Source of the DNA: an uncultured Muribaculaceae bacterium
Lineage (GTDB): Bacteria > Bacteroidota > Bacteroidia > Bacteroidales > Muribaculaceae
NCBI GenBank assembly: GCA_910586455.1
Contig: CAJUHX010000002.1
Coordinates: 27,660 to 91,659, forward strand
Reading direction: 5' to 3'
DNA length: 64,000 nucleotides
The translations under genes and the position numbers were made by a program. This document shows positions 1-8,884 of this stretch, one piece after another (the stretch's first letter is position 1; every line of letters starts with the position of its first letter). The notes below the pieces were generated by a model. That model was given only the letters and a program-made list of their open reading frames with translations, ran no database searches and was not told the DNA's origin.

Positions 1-361
1 CATCGGTAAACGAACCCGGAGCCACGCTGATTACGTTGTCGGTGATGGTAGTTTCTACAACCTCATACTTGGTGAAATTCTCATCGGAGCCAACTTCCAT
101 GGGTATCTGCAGCTGATATGTGTCGGGGAAGTTTGTCAGCTCGGTAATATTCATTATCGGAGCCAGCTCGCCTCTTTCGGCATATTCGTTGAGGTTGATG
201 GGGTTGGTGACGCCATAGTCGCCCTGCGAGAGGGTGAGGCCTGCGGCGTCGAATATTTCGGGCTGAGGATATTCCTGTGCCGGAGGATTGGGCAGCATGT
301 CGTCGCAAGCAGTCAGGCCCAGGCTCAGTGCAATCCCGCAAAATAATGCAAATTTTTTCAT
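1..361 (-). CDS. SusE/SusF-like outer-membrane lipoprotein, 3' end beyond window
   Basis: The reading frame is open from an ATG at 361 to the window edge, giving about 120 residues with no stop. The first 19 residues form a lipoprotein signal (MKKFALFCGIALSLGLTAC), with Cys19 as the probable lipidated residue, followed by an acidic, proline-rich linker. It is the fourth gene of the minus-strand susC-susD-susE order, where surface glycan-binding lipoproteins usually sit, so a SusE/F-type role in binding the PUL 1 glycan is inferred from position and signal type. The visible part contains no diagnostic domain, and a lipidated glycosidase cannot be excluded. An 82-bp gap containing a strong hairpin separates it from the gene upstream. 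Confidence 0.6.
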   Translation of the reverse strand, partial: MKKFALFCGIALSLGLTACDDMLPNPPAQEYPQPEIFDAAGLTLSQGDYGVTNPINLNEYAERGELAPIMNITELTNFPDTYQLQIPMEVGSDENFTKYEVVETTITDNVISVAPGSFTD

Positions 362-386
362 TGTAGTGTATGAATTTTATCGTTGA

Positions 387-417
387 GGTTTCCGCCGGTT
401 TGCCCCCGGCGGAAACC
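387..417 (-). other. Intercistronic stem-loop in PUL 1
   Basis: A perfect 12-bp GC-rich inverted repeat (arms 387-398 and 406-417, 7-nt loop) lies between the two SusE/F-like genes. No U-run follows on the minus strand, so it is more likely an RNA-processing or mRNA-stability element, or a partial transcription barrier, than a full terminator. Confidence 0.55.
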
Positions 418-443
418 GGGATAATTACTTTTATTCTGAGAGA

Positions 444-1520
444 TTACTCTGCAGGTGCGGTGAATACGGGTTCGTTTATACCGTCGGCGCCGGGAGCTAC
501 CGAAACATCCCACTTGCCGTAGCGGAACCATACTTTGGGTTTCTTCACATCGACAAGGCTTACCGCCAGAGTCATTTCGGTGTCTTCGTCAAGGAATACA
601 CCCCAGTTGCCCTTGCCGTAAACGGCATCGCCTTTATACTGGCCGTCCTCAAAGTCTTCGGTGATTACCTTTACGTAGAAGTCGGCCTCGTTCGAGCCTA
701 CCATCTTGGTAACGTCGTTCCAGCCGCTGAGTTCGGTAAAGAAACGGAACTGGGTGGTATAGTCCTGCGGCTTGGCGGGGTCGAGAGTCTTGATTGACGC
801 AGTACCGGGCAGAGTGAATGTGGCGGCATAGATTTTGCTACCGATTTCAGGCTCTACGAGCATCCAGTTCTGATAGAAGTCGGCATTGCCGCTGCTGGGT
901 TCCTTCCAGGTTGATCCGACTTCTACTGTATCACCAACATAGTAGATGAATCCGGCCTTTGGAATTGCAAAGCTGAATTGCACCTGATTGTAGCTTACGA
1001 CATTGCTGCTGACAATATAACTTGCAGGCACACCGGGAATTTCACATACTGCGCGGAAGTAAACGGGCATTACGGTTTTGCCGCCCTCGTCGAGGTATTT
1101 CTGATAGTCATCCTCGGTGGACCCTTCGTCGAAACCTAACAGCTTGGTCATAGCCACGGCCAGGTCGTAGGTCTTGAAGGTCATTTCGCCACTGGTTATG
1201 TTCTGGTTGGTGATTACAACGTAGTTGGCGTCCTGAGTGTCGGTGGCATCAACGAAATCGGTGCCAAGACATACCTGTACGTTATAGTTTGCCTGTGCGG
1301 CAAAACCGTAGTCGGGCTGCGAAGCGTAGAGGGTGAATGTGGACTTGTTGTCCATATCCGATGTAGTGGCTAAATACTCGTTCTGCAGAGCGGGAGCATT
1401 GATTGTGAACGAGGTGGGTTCCTGAAATACCGGCTTTTCGGTATCCACGCAGCTCTGCATAGCCGATGCCACAGCCACCCCGGTCAGAAGATATATGAAT
1501 TTTTTCATTGTTGCTGTCAT
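444..1520 (-). CDS. SusE-like outer-membrane glycan-binding lipoprotein
   Basis: The 358-residue product has a lipoprotein signal ending at Cys24 (AMQSC). A SusE-type N-terminal region follows at about residues 35-110, containing FTINAPALQNEYL. The rest reads as beta-rich binding modules with many aromatic residues near the end (KVWFRYGKWDV). SusE-family proteins sit on the cell surface and help hold glycan near the SusC/D complex. The gene lies 28 bp downstream of susD and belongs to the same transcript. An in-frame second Met at residue 5 gives a more typical start (MKKFIYLL), and the DNA does not decide between the two. The substrate is not evident. Confidence 0.8.
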   Translation of the reverse strand: MTATMKKFIYLLTGVAVASAMQSCVDTEKPVFQEPTSFTINAPALQNEYLATTSDMDNKSTFTLYASQPDYGFAAQANYNVQVCLGTDFVDATDTQDANYVVITNQNITSGEMTFKTYDLAVAMTKLLGFDEGSTEDDYQKYLDEGGKTVMPVYFRAVCEIPGVPASYIVSSNVVSYNQVQFSFAIPKAGFIYYVGDTVEVGSTWKEPSSGNADFYQNWMLVEPEIGSKIYAATFTLPGTASIKTLDPAKPQDYTTQFRFFTELSGWNDVTKMVGSNEADFYVKVITEDFEDGQYKGDAVYGKGNWGVFLDEDTEMTLAVSLVDVKKPKVWFRYGKWDVSVAPGADGINEPVFTAPAE

Positions 1521-1548
1521 TGTTTTGAATGATTAAACAATCATGCCG

Positions 1549-3105
1549 TTAATAGCCGGGGTTCTGGCCCACAGTGGCTACATACTGGTAGGGGATGGGG
1601 AAGAGTGCGCGGTACTCGGGAATAGAGGCTCCGGTGTAGACACCGCCCTTCCACGACCACAGGTAGCTCGAGCCGGTATAGAGGCCAAAGCGGATAAGGT
1701 CGCTGCGACGGTGGCCTTCCATATAGAGTTCACGCTGACGCTCGGCCAGAACTTCGCTCGCGGCCGGATTACTCAGAGGTGCAAGGTCTACACGGGCACG
1801 TACCCTGTTCAGGTAGTCGTAGCCGTTGCAGTTCACGCCGTGCAGCTGGCACTCGGCCAGCATCAGGTAGGCATCGGCCAGACGGAACACGGGGTAGTCG
1901 GTTTCGCTCATCTGGGTACCGTTGTTGGTTTCGCCGGCTTCGTTGTAGTAGTCGGTTTCATCAGTGTTGGTGTACTTGATTAGCATGTAGCCGCAGGATG
2001 TTTCGTCGTAGGATGCCAGATCGGGGATTTCTTCCTGATATGAACCTTCATAAATCAGACGGCGGGGATCGCCCTGAAGCGCCTTAGAGAGTTCGGGGCG
2101 CAGACGCAGACCCGACCAGGGAGTACCGTAGTTATTGAGTTTTTTCAACTGCTGTGCCAATGGGCTGTCGTCATCGTCGGGTTCCATCCACGCACCTGCG
2201 GTAAGGTAGGTGGTGGCGCCGTAACCCTCGGTATAGCCGATACGCAGGGGCACACCCCAGATAATTTCGCCGTTGCCCACGTACTTGTCGTTCGAGCGGC
2301 AGAAGAGGTACTTGTATTCGGGAGCCAGTTTGAGGCCGGTTTCGACCACGTGCTTAAGAGCGTTGGCACACTCCTGCCACATGGCGGTGCCGGTATATAC
2401 CTCGGCATTCAGGTAAAGTTTGGCAAGGAGCATATAGCCGGCCTCGCGCGACAGACGGCCATACTCCTGCTGTGCGGCCGGCACCATGTTGTCGACATGG
2501 GCTACAAGGTCAGCCACGGTAGCGTCGAACAGCTGCTTGCGGTCGTAAGTCGGAGGTACGGCGCCTGTGGGCGAGTTCTCGTCAATCCAGGGGCCACGGC
2601 CAAAGAGGTCAATCATATTGTAGTTGGCGAAAGCGCGCAGCACGCGGGCCTCGGCATCGTAAGCGGCGATTTCCTGCTCGGAGTAGAAAGCCGGACCAAA
2701 GTTATGAAGGTCGCGGATATATACCGATGCGAGTTTAGCCAGATGGTTCTCACGCGAGAAAGCGGCGTAAATCCATTCGTTGTCGTTCGCCCAGGTGTTG
2801 AAATTCAGTACGGTGTAACCGGGGTCGTTCCACTTGTCGGAAATGAAACATTCGTCGGCCACAATTTCCTGAAGGTTGAAGTGGCAGCGGGTGAACGAGC
2901 CGGCACCGCCGTCGGAAACCGACAGGCCGTCGCCGGTAATCAGGTCATAGTAGAGGCCGGCGAGCATACCGTCCATTTCGGCTTTCGACGAAGGCTCAAG
3001 AGTCAGATCGGGATCGTCGGGCTTTACGTCGAGGTCGCCCACACATGAGGTGAACATCGCCGAGATGGCCACGGCTCCGAAAGCCATATATTTCGAAATT
3101 TTCAT
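1549..3105 (-). CDS. susD: RagB/SusD-family nutrient-uptake outer-membrane lipoprotein
   Basis: The 518-residue protein has a lipoprotein signal ending in MFTSC (Cys21). The body is typical of SusD: a helical TPR-like scaffold, an ARVLRAFANYNMIDLFG segment near residues 152-170, and a C-terminal region with PVFRLADAYLMLAECQ, ERQRELYMEGHRRSDLIRFG and a final LFPIPYQ...NPGY. SusD proteins form the lid over the SusC channel and bind the glycan at the surface. The gene starts 37 bp after susC in the same orientation. The symbol denotes the family; nothing here shows starch as the substrate of PUL 1. Confidence 0.93.
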   Translation of the reverse strand: MKISKYMAFGAVAISAMFTSCVGDLDVKPDDPDLTLEPSSKAEMDGMLAGLYYDLITGDGLSVSDGGAGSFTRCHFNLQEIVADECFISDKWNDPGYTVLNFNTWANDNEWIYAAFSRENHLAKLASVYIRDLHNFGPAFYSEQEIAAYDAEARVLRAFANYNMIDLFGRGPWIDENSPTGAVPPTYDRKQLFDATVADLVAHVDNMVPAAQQEYGRLSREAGYMLLAKLYLNAEVYTGTAMWQECANALKHVVETGLKLAPEYKYLFCRSNDKYVGNGEIIWGVPLRIGYTEGYGATTYLTAGAWMEPDDDDSPLAQQLKKLNNYGTPWSGLRLRPELSKALQGDPRRLIYEGSYQEEIPDLASYDETSCGYMLIKYTNTDETDYYNEAGETNNGTQMSETDYPVFRLADAYLMLAECQLHGVNCNGYDYLNRVRARVDLAPLSNPAASEVLAERQRELYMEGHRRSDLIRFGLYTGSSYLWSWKGGVYTGASIPEYRALFPIPYQYVATVGQNPGY

Positions 3106-3142
3106 ATATTGATTGTCTGTTTTTCGTTATTGAAAATATTGA

Positions 3143-6100
3143 TTAGAAAGTGGCCACGATGCCAAGCGAAGCAGTGATCGGGCGCGGATATACACTGTTG
3201 TCGATACCTCTTGCGTAGGTCACTTCGGGGTCAAGACCCTTGTACTTGGTGATGACGAATGGATTCTGAACGGCACCGAACAGACGCAGGCGCAGCTTGT
3301 TGTTCAGCAGGTTCTGCCAGGTATAACCCAAGGTGATGTTGTCGCAACGTACGAACGAAGCGTCCTGCACGAAGTAGTTCGAGCTAAGCAACTCGGTGCT
3401 GCGTGCCTGCTGGAACAGGTAGGTGTCGGCCATGAGGTTCGACAGCGGAGTAGCGCTGGTGGCGCTCACAAACACATTGTTTGCCTGGTTCTTGTTATAT
3501 ACCCAGTTGTTGAAGTTTCCGCGGAGGACAATACCCAGATCCCAGTTCTTCCAGTTGAAGTTGTTGTTCCAGGTAGCGGTGATGGTGGGATAGATGTTGT
3601 GGTAGAGGATACGGTCTTCGGGAGTGATGACACCGTCGCCGTTCTGGTCTACGAACACGCCTTCGAGAGGAGTTCCGTCGGCGGCATATGCCTGCTCATA
3701 CACATAGAAGCTGTAGGCGGGATGGCCGACCTCGTGTTTCTGAATGTCCACACCGTTGCCGATTGAGCCGGTGGTGCCGCTGTAGCCGTCGGCCAGACGG
3801 GTGATTTTGTTCTGGTTCCAGGCTACGTTTATGCTCGAGGTCCAGGTAAAGTCCTTGGTCTGTACGGGGCGTGCCACCAAGTTGAACTCTATACCGTAGT
3901 TCTTGAGGTCGCCCATATTGATGTTACCCACGTTCGAGAGGTTGGAGCCGGCGGGATAGTTGGCGCTTACCAGCAGGTCCTTGGTTTTGCGCTGGTAGTA
4001 GTCGATGCTACCGCTGATGCGACCGTTGAGGAAGCCGAAGTCGATACCGGCGTTCCAGGTGTGGGTTTCCTCCCATTTGAGGTCTTCGTTATATTTGTTG
4101 GGAGTCAGCGACTCGATGTAAGTGCCGTTGATGGGATAACGCTGGGTGAGGTTGTTGCTCAGGTAATAGGTGCTCATGTAGGGGAAGTAGTCGTCGCCCA
4201 GGTCCTGCTGGCCGGTAACACCGTAGCCGCCGCGAATCTTAAGTTCGCTCAGCACGCTGCGGGCGCCTTCCATCCATGCTTCGTCGAGTATCTTCCAGCC
4301 CAGGGCGAATGCGGGGAAGGTACCCCAGCGATGATCCTTGCCGAAGCGGCTGGTACCGTCGCGACGCACGGTGGCTGTAAGCATGTAGCGGTCCATAAAG
4401 GTATAGTTCAGACGGGCGAAGAACGATACCAGCTGGTAAGGTGCGGTATCGGTGGTCTTGGCGGCGTACTGGTAGTTTGCAAACTGGCGCAGCTCAGTGT
4501 TTTCGGCCCATGCGATAGTGGGGTCGACATAGCTGCGGGCGTGTGCCACTCTTTTGAATCTCTGCCAGGAATAACCTGCGGTGACATCAACAAATGAGTG
4601 TGCATCCTTGAAATCCTTGCTGTAGTTGAGGTAGAAGTCCAGCAGCAGGTTGTAGCTGCGGCTGTTATCCCAGTTTACATTGCCGTAGCCTTCCTTATAG
4701 TTGGTTACGTTGCCGTCGGCGTCTTTTACCGAGAAGCCGCCCAGCCATGCGTTGGGCGAGAATGCGGTGTTGTAGTTGGTGTCTTCGCCGTGGGCGTAGT
4801 CATAACCGAGGTTGAGGTTGGCGCGGAGGTCGCGCAGGAAAGGCATCTTCAGGTCGAGCTGAAGGTTACCGATTGACTGCCATACGTTCGACTTGTTATA
4901 GTAGTTGTCGATGAGCGACACCGGGTTCACGGCCTGCAGGGTGTTGATGTCGTTGCCGGAAGTATTCGGGCCGGCTACATTGCCTGCGTTGACATATGTT
5001 GTCCAGTTGTTGAACACGTTGCCCTCGGGGTTCTTGACGGGCAGTGTGGGGTTGAAGGAAACAGCTGCTCCCAGAGGGCCCTGGTCGTAGTTGTTGCGTA
5101 CGTATGCGCCCTTGATGTTGGCGTTGACCATCAGCAGGTCGTCGAAGAAGGTGGGATTGATGCTGAATGAACCGCTCACGCGTTCCATCGACGATTTGCG
5201 TATGATACCCTGGTTGTTGGTATAGCCAATCGATGCGTGGTAAGGTACAACGCCAGCGGTACCGCCGATGCTGAGGCTATAGTCCTGCGAAAACGAGGTG
5301 CGGAGCACTTCCTTCTGCCAGTCGGTGTTATAGACAACACGTTCGCCGTTGACCATCTGACCCAGAGCGGTAGCCTGAGCGGATTCGGGGCCGTACTGGC
5401 TGAGGATGAAATCGGCGAACTCGTTGCCGTCCATCATGTTCATGTAGTTGCGGGGAGTGTTCACAAAGAAGTTGGCGGCGAAGCTCACCTGGGGTTTGCC
5501 GGCCTTGCCCTTCTTAGTGGTGATGATGATTACACCGTTCGATGCGCGGCTACCGTAAATGGCAGTTGCCGAAGCGTCCTTGAGGATGGTCATCGACTCG
5601 ATGCTCTCGGGGCTTACCAGCGACAGGGGGTTCGACGAGCCGGTCACGCTCTGGGCGTTCATGGGCACACCGTCGATTACTATCAGAGGCTCGTTGGAGG
5701 CCGACAGCGAGGCACCGCCACGAATCTGAATTGAGGCACCGCCCTGAGGGCTGCCGCCGTCGGTGGTAACTACCACACCGGGGCTGGCGCCTACCAGCAG
5801 GTCCTGAGCAGAGGTAGCCAGACCGGCCTCGATGTCGCCGGGCTTTACGGTGGCTACCGAGCCGGTGGCGTCGGATTTTTTTACACGACCGTAACCTACT
5901 ACCACGAATTCATCGAGGACTTCGGTATCCGATTTAAGGTTGACATCGATGCGGGTGCGGCCGTCGACTGCTATAGTCTGCGGAGTACAGCCCACCAGCG
6001 AATACACCAGCTTGGCGTTCGGGGCTACCTTGATTTCATAGTTACCGTCGAAATCAGTGGTGACGCCGGCGGTAGGCTGACCCTCAAGAGCCACGGTGGC

Positions 6101-6241
6101 ACCGATTGCCGGTTCGCCTTCGGCGTCATATACAACGCCACTGACCGTGATCTTTTGCGCTAAAGCGGGAAAGCTGAGGCACAGCACCATGACTATGGCG
6201 AGCCAGGCTTTCCGGTTCATTTGGCAACAAATGTTCTTCAT
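3143..6241 (-). CDS. susC: SusC/RagA-family TonB-dependent outer-membrane transporter
   Basis: The 1032-residue product starts with a signal peptide ending near ALAQ. It then has a carboxypeptidase-regulatory-like domain (about residues 33-110, ITVSGVVYDAEGEPAIGATV), a TonB-box/plug junction with EFVVVGYGR, the SusC plug motif with DASATAIYGSRASNGVIIITTKKG, and a long 22-strand-type barrel ending in an aromatic residue (IVATF). It imports oligosaccharides as a complex with the downstream SusD. There is no N-terminal STN domain, so anti-sigma-factor signalling through this transporter is unlikely. It is the first gene of PUL 1. An internal Met at residue 8 is an alternative start. Confidence 0.95.
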   Translation of the reverse strand: MKNICCQMNRKAWLAIVMVLCLSFPALAQKITVSGVVYDAEGEPAIGATVALEGQPTAGVTTDFDGNYEIKVAPNAKLVYSLVGCTPQTIAVDGRTRIDVNLKSDTEVLDEFVVVGYGRVKKSDATGSVATVKPGDIEAGLATSAQDLLVGASPGVVVTTDGGSPQGGASIQIRGGASLSASNEPLIVIDGVPMNAQSVTGSSNPLSLVSPESIESMTILKDASATAIYGSRASNGVIIITTKKGKAGKPQVSFAANFFVNTPRNYMNMMDGNEFADFILSQYGPESAQATALGQMVNGERVVYNTDWQKEVLRTSFSQDYSLSIGGTAGVVPYHASIGYTNNQGIIRKSSMERVSGSFSINPTFFDDLLMVNANIKGAYVRNNYDQGPLGAAVSFNPTLPVKNPEGNVFNNWTTYVNAGNVAGPNTSGNDINTLQAVNPVSLIDNYYNKSNVWQSIGNLQLDLKMPFLRDLRANLNLGYDYAHGEDTNYNTAFSPNAWLGGFSVKDADGNVTNYKEGYGNVNWDNSRSYNLLLDFYLNYSKDFKDAHSFVDVTAGYSWQRFKRVAHARSYVDPTIAWAENTELRQFANYQYAAKTTDTAPYQLVSFFARLNYTFMDRYMLTATVRRDGTSRFGKDHRWGTFPAFALGWKILDEAWMEGARSVLSELKIRGGYGVTGQQDLGDDYFPYMSTYYLSNNLTQRYPINGTYIESLTPNKYNEDLKWEETHTWNAGIDFGFLNGRISGSIDYYQRKTKDLLVSANYPAGSNLSNVGNINMGDLKNYGIEFNLVARPVQTKDFTWTSSINVAWNQNKITRLADGYSGTTGSIGNGVDIQKHEVGHPAYSFYVYEQAYAADGTPLEGVFVDQNGDGVITPEDRILYHNIYPTITATWNNNFNWKNWDLGIVLRGNFNNWVYNKNQANNVFVSATSATPLSNLMADTYLFQQARSTELLSSNYFVQDASFVRCDNITLGYTWQNLLNNKLRLRLFGAVQNPFVITKYKGLDPEVTYARGIDNSVYPRPITASLGIVATF

Positions 6242-6488
6242 GCAAGTTTTGTTTTAAGTTTGACGTATTTTTTGTTAATTATTTTCCTATATGTTTAAGG
6301 TAGCGCGAAACTTACATGACGATTCGCTGCGGCAGAAAAGCAGCAATGCACATTGTTGAAACGTACTTGTGGCATCAGATCTTCCGTAAGTTCAGTAAGT
6401 AATTAATCTATAGTAAGCAAGTAGTATGATATATAGTCATGCGTCAAAGGGTGTTCCCCACCCTGTGGGTCTATCCTTATCTGCTGCG
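6242..6488 (-). promoter_or_regulatory. Long 5' leader of the PUL 1 transcript
   Basis: If the -7 box at 6489-6496 is used, transcription starts near 6482 and leaves about 240 untranslated nt before susC. Near the 5' end, two hairpins share bases: 6457-6461 with 6465-6469 (CCCAC/GTGGG), and 6448-6453 with 6459-6464 (AGGGTG/CACCCT). They cannot both form. The rest of the leader contains no gene that I can see. Confidence 0.4.
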
Positions 6489-6496
6489 CAAATTTA
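6489..6496 (-). promoter_or_regulatory. Candidate -7 box for PUL 1
   Basis: On the minus strand the octamer is TAAATTTG, matching the Bacteroidetes -7 consensus TAnnTTTG. No TTTG occurs at the usual 19-21 nt upstream, as would be expected of a promoter that needs an activator. Confidence 0.45.
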
Positions 6497-6532
6497 AGTA
6501 AAAAAACTATAGTTGAAGTTTTTTATGCAAAA

Positions 6533-6556
6533 AAAAATGCGTTTCCACGCATTTTT
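6533..6556 (-). terminator. Intrinsic terminator after aroQ
   Basis: A 10-bp stem (arms 6533-6542 and 6547-6556, TTCC/GGAA loop) is followed on the minus strand by a T-run. It lies 34 bp downstream of the aroQ stop and separates this operon from PUL 1. Confidence 0.8.
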
Positions 6557-6572
6557 AACATTCAAATGTTAA
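6555..6572. repeat. 18-bp palindrome beside the aroQ terminator
   Basis: TTAACATT-CA-AATGTTAA is a perfect 8-bp inverted repeat with a 2-nt centre, directly abutting the terminator stem. It could be a protein-binding site or part of the terminator structure; nothing in the sequence decides this. Confidence 0.4.
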
Positions 6573-6589
6573 TTTAACACTCCGGGGAG

Positions 6590-7012
6590 TTATATAAGCG
6601 CGCGGACTGCCAGAGAATATACCGCGGCGCCGAAGCCGCTGATGCTGCCGGCACACACCGGGGCTATAAGCGAGCGGCGACGGATTTCCTCGCGGGCGTA
6701 AACGTTGCTCAGATGCACTTCAACCACCGGCTGCGGTATAGCCGATATGGCATCAGCTATGGCAAGCGATGTGTGGGTATAGGCGGCTGCGTTCAGCACA
6801 ATACCGTCCACGCCAGGTTCGTCGTAGCCCAGCCGCTGAAGCTCGCTCACAATGGCTCCCTCGCTGTTGCTCTGGAAGAACAGGAAGTCAACACCGGGAA
6901 ATTCCTCGCGCAGCGACAGCTCTATGTCGTGCAGGGTCCGGCAACCGTAAATTTCCGGCTGCCGGCGCCCCAGCAGATTCATGTTGGGCCCGTTTACTAT
7001 GGCTATTTTCAT
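6590..7012 (-). CDS. aroQ: 3-dehydroquinate dehydratase, type II
   Basis: This 140-residue protein has the usual length of the dodecameric type II enzyme, which catalyses the third shikimate-pathway step (3-dehydroquinate to 3-dehydroshikimate). Visible signatures are the N-terminal IVNGPNMNLLGRRQPEIYG with the catalytic Tyr, FFQSNSEGAIV, GIVLNAAAYTHTSLAIADAI, and VEVHLSNVYAREEIRRRS. The start codon overlaps the stop of the Mrp-type ATPase gene by 4 bp (ATGA), so the two are translationally coupled. It is the last gene of the LRR-trmB-mrp-aroQ operon. Confidence 0.96.
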   Translation of the reverse strand: MKIAIVNGPNMNLLGRRQPEIYGCRTLHDIELSLREEFPGVDFLFFQSNSEGAIVSELQRLGYDEPGVDGIVLNAAAYTHTSLAIADAISAIPQPVVEVHLSNVYAREEIRRRSLIAPVCAGSISGFGAAVYSLAVRALI

Positions 7013-8109
7013 TTCAGTTCCACTCTGGTTGTGGGAGGCAGTTCATTGTTGCGGCGCTCTACGGCATCGGTCACTTCGTGGGCCAGATGTAAGAAAGAGT
7101 GCGCGGCTATGCTGTCGCCCAAGGCAATAGGCTCGCCGTTGTCGCTGCGCTCGCCCACAGCGGCCACAAGCGGTATGCAGGCCAGCAGTGGCACATTACA
7201 CTCCTCGGCCAGGCGCTGCGCGCCCCCGTTGCCGAATATGTAGTAGCGTTCGTCGGGATGCGCCTCGGGGGTGAACCAGGCCATGTTCTCGACTATGCCG
7301 AGCACAGGCACATTGATTTTGCTGTCGGCAAACATCGCCAGACCCTTGCGGGCGTCGGCCAGCGCCACCTCCTGCGGAGTCGACACAATCACCACACCTG
7401 TAATGCCCAGTGTCTGTACCAGGGTAAGGTGTATATCGCTGGTGCCGGGGGGCATGTCGATAAGGAAGTAGTCGAGTTCGCCCCAGTCGGCCTGCTCTAT
7501 CAGCTGCTTTATTGCGTTCGAAGCCATGGCTCCACGCCATACCACGGCGCTGGCCGGGTCGACAAGCAGACCGATTGACAGCAGTTTGACTCCGTACTTT
7601 TCTATCGGTATTATAAGGTTGCGGCCATCGACTTCGTGCATATATACCTCGGCGCCTTCGATGCCGAACATCTTGGGTACCGACGGGCCGAATATATCGG
7701 CGTCGAGCAGGCCTACTTTATAGCCTTCGCGAGCCAATGCCACGGCCAGATTGGCGGCCACGGTGCTCTTGCCCACACCGCCCTTGCCCGACGATACGCC
7801 CACAATATTCTTTACCTGAGGCAACGCCTTGGGTTTGGGTGCCGGAGCTGCCTGGCGGAACTCCACGTTCACGGTCACCTCGGCCTCTTCCGAGGCGAAA
7901 GTCTTGACAGCCGCCTCGGCCGATTTGACCACCGACTTCATAAAGGGGTCGGTCTTGCGGTCGAACACAATCGAGAAGCTCACCTTGTTGCCGTCGATGC
8001 GGATGTCGTCGGCAAGCATGCCGTTTTCTACAATATTTTTTCCCGTGCCGGGGTAGCGCACGGTTTTGAGCGCGTCAGTTATCAGCGCCGGATATAGTTC
8101 TTGTTTCAT
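7009..8109 (-). CDS. apbC: Mrp/NBP35-family P-loop ATPase (Fe-S cluster carrier)
   Basis: The 366-residue product has an N-terminal MIP18/DUF59-like domain (about residues 1-85) and a ParA/MinD-type ATPase with a deviant Walker A ([20 protein letters not shown], about residues 105-124) and [16 protein letters not shown]. Mrp/ApbC proteins carry Fe-S clusters to apoproteins. In the segment [18 protein letters not shown], where many homologues have a CXXC cluster-bridging motif, there are no cysteines. This is either a lineage-typical variant or an altered metal site. It overlaps trmB by 35 bp upstream and aroQ by 4 bp downstream. Confidence 0.9.
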   Translation of the reverse strand: MKQELYPALITDALKTVRYPGTGKNIVENGMLADDIRIDGNKVSFSIVFDRKTDPFMKSVVKSAEAAVKTFASEEAEVTVNVEFRQAAPAPKPKALPQVKNIVGVSSGKGGVGKSTVAANLAVALAREGYKVGLLDADIFGPSVPKMFGIEGAEVYMHEVDGRNLIIPIEKYGVKLLSIGLLVDPASAVVWRGAMASNAIKQLIEQADWGELDYFLIDMPPGTSDIHLTLVQTLGITGVVIVSTPQEVALADARKGLAMFADSKINVPVLGIVENMAWFTPEAHPDERYYIFGNGGAQRLAEECNVPLLACIPLVAAVGERSDNGEPIALGDSIAAHSFLHLAHEVTDAVERRNNELPPTTRVELK

Positions 8110-8884
8110 CGTTCTTGTGGGTTTCTGTTAAGAGTTGCGGACATTCGATGTATCCGCGCGAATAACTGCGGTAAGTGTCGTGTTCGATTTCAATCTCCGG
8201 CTCGGCCAGATTGCCTTCGGCGGGGAGTACGAAGCTGAGATATTTGATTGTGAGTCCGCGGTCGAGCCACTGACGCTCGTAGTGGGTGCGGATTTCGGTA
8301 AGAGGTCCCTGCAGACCGGCCTCGGCATAGAGGTCGGCGCTGCCGCTGAGCAGTGGCAGTGTGTTCAGCGCCACCATCTCGCGGGTATAGGTGTAGAGGA
8401 AGGGGCTGTCGGTCTTCAGGTTTATGATGCCTCCGGGCCTGAGAACCTTGCGGTACAGCTCCATGAAGCGGGTAGAAGTGAGGCGCTTGCGCACCTTCTT
8501 CATCTGCGGGTCGGGAAAGGTAATCCATATCTCGGCCACCTCGCCCGACGCGAAGAAGCTGTCGAGCAGCTCTATGCTTGTGCGCAGGAATGCCACATTG
8601 GCAAGCCCTTCGCGCTGTGCCTGTGTAGCTCCCGACCACATGCGGGCACCCTTTATGTCAATGCCTATGAAATTGCGCTCCGGAAAGCGACGCGCCAGGC
8701 CAACGGTGTATTCGCCTTTGCCGCAGCCCAGTTCAAGAGTTATCGGATTGGAGTTGCCGAACACTTCGTCGCCCCACTTCCCGCGCAGCGGAAAGCCCTC
8801 GGCCTCGAGCCTGGCGAACGGATATTCATACACGAAGCCTATCTGCTTCATGTCGGCGAATTTGCGCAGTTTGTTTTTTCCCAT
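8075..8884 (-). CDS. trmB: tRNA (guanine-N7-)-methyltransferase
   Basis: The 269-residue, SAM-dependent class I methyltransferase makes m7G46 in the variable loop of tRNA. Motifs are [20 protein letters not shown] (SAM-binding loop), [13 protein letters not shown], and the family signature [19 protein letters not shown]. It is a little longer than E. coli TrmB because of an extended C-terminus. The start ATG shares one base with the LRR gene stop (TAATG), and the 3' end overlaps the ATPase gene by 35 bp, so the operon is tightly packed. Confidence 0.95.
   Translation of the reverse strand: MGKNKLRKFADMKQIGFVYEYPFARLEAEGFPLRGKWGDEVFGNSNPITLELGCGKGEYTVGLARRFPERNFIGIDIKGARMWSGATQAQREGLANVAFLRTSIELLDSFFASGEVAEIWITFPDPQMKKVRKRLTSTRFMELYRKVLRPGGIINLKTDSPFLYTYTREMVALNTLPLLSGSADLYAEAGLQGPLTEIRTHYERQWLDRGLTIKYLSFVLPAEGNLAEPEIEIEHDTYRSYSRGYIECPQLLTETHKNDETRTISGADN

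Noticed and set aside
6255..6262. Plus-strand TAAGTTTG as an antisense promoter in the PUL 1 leader
   Set aside because: No TTTG at 19-21 nt upstream and no terminator soon after; a chance octamer in AT-rich DNA is as likely.
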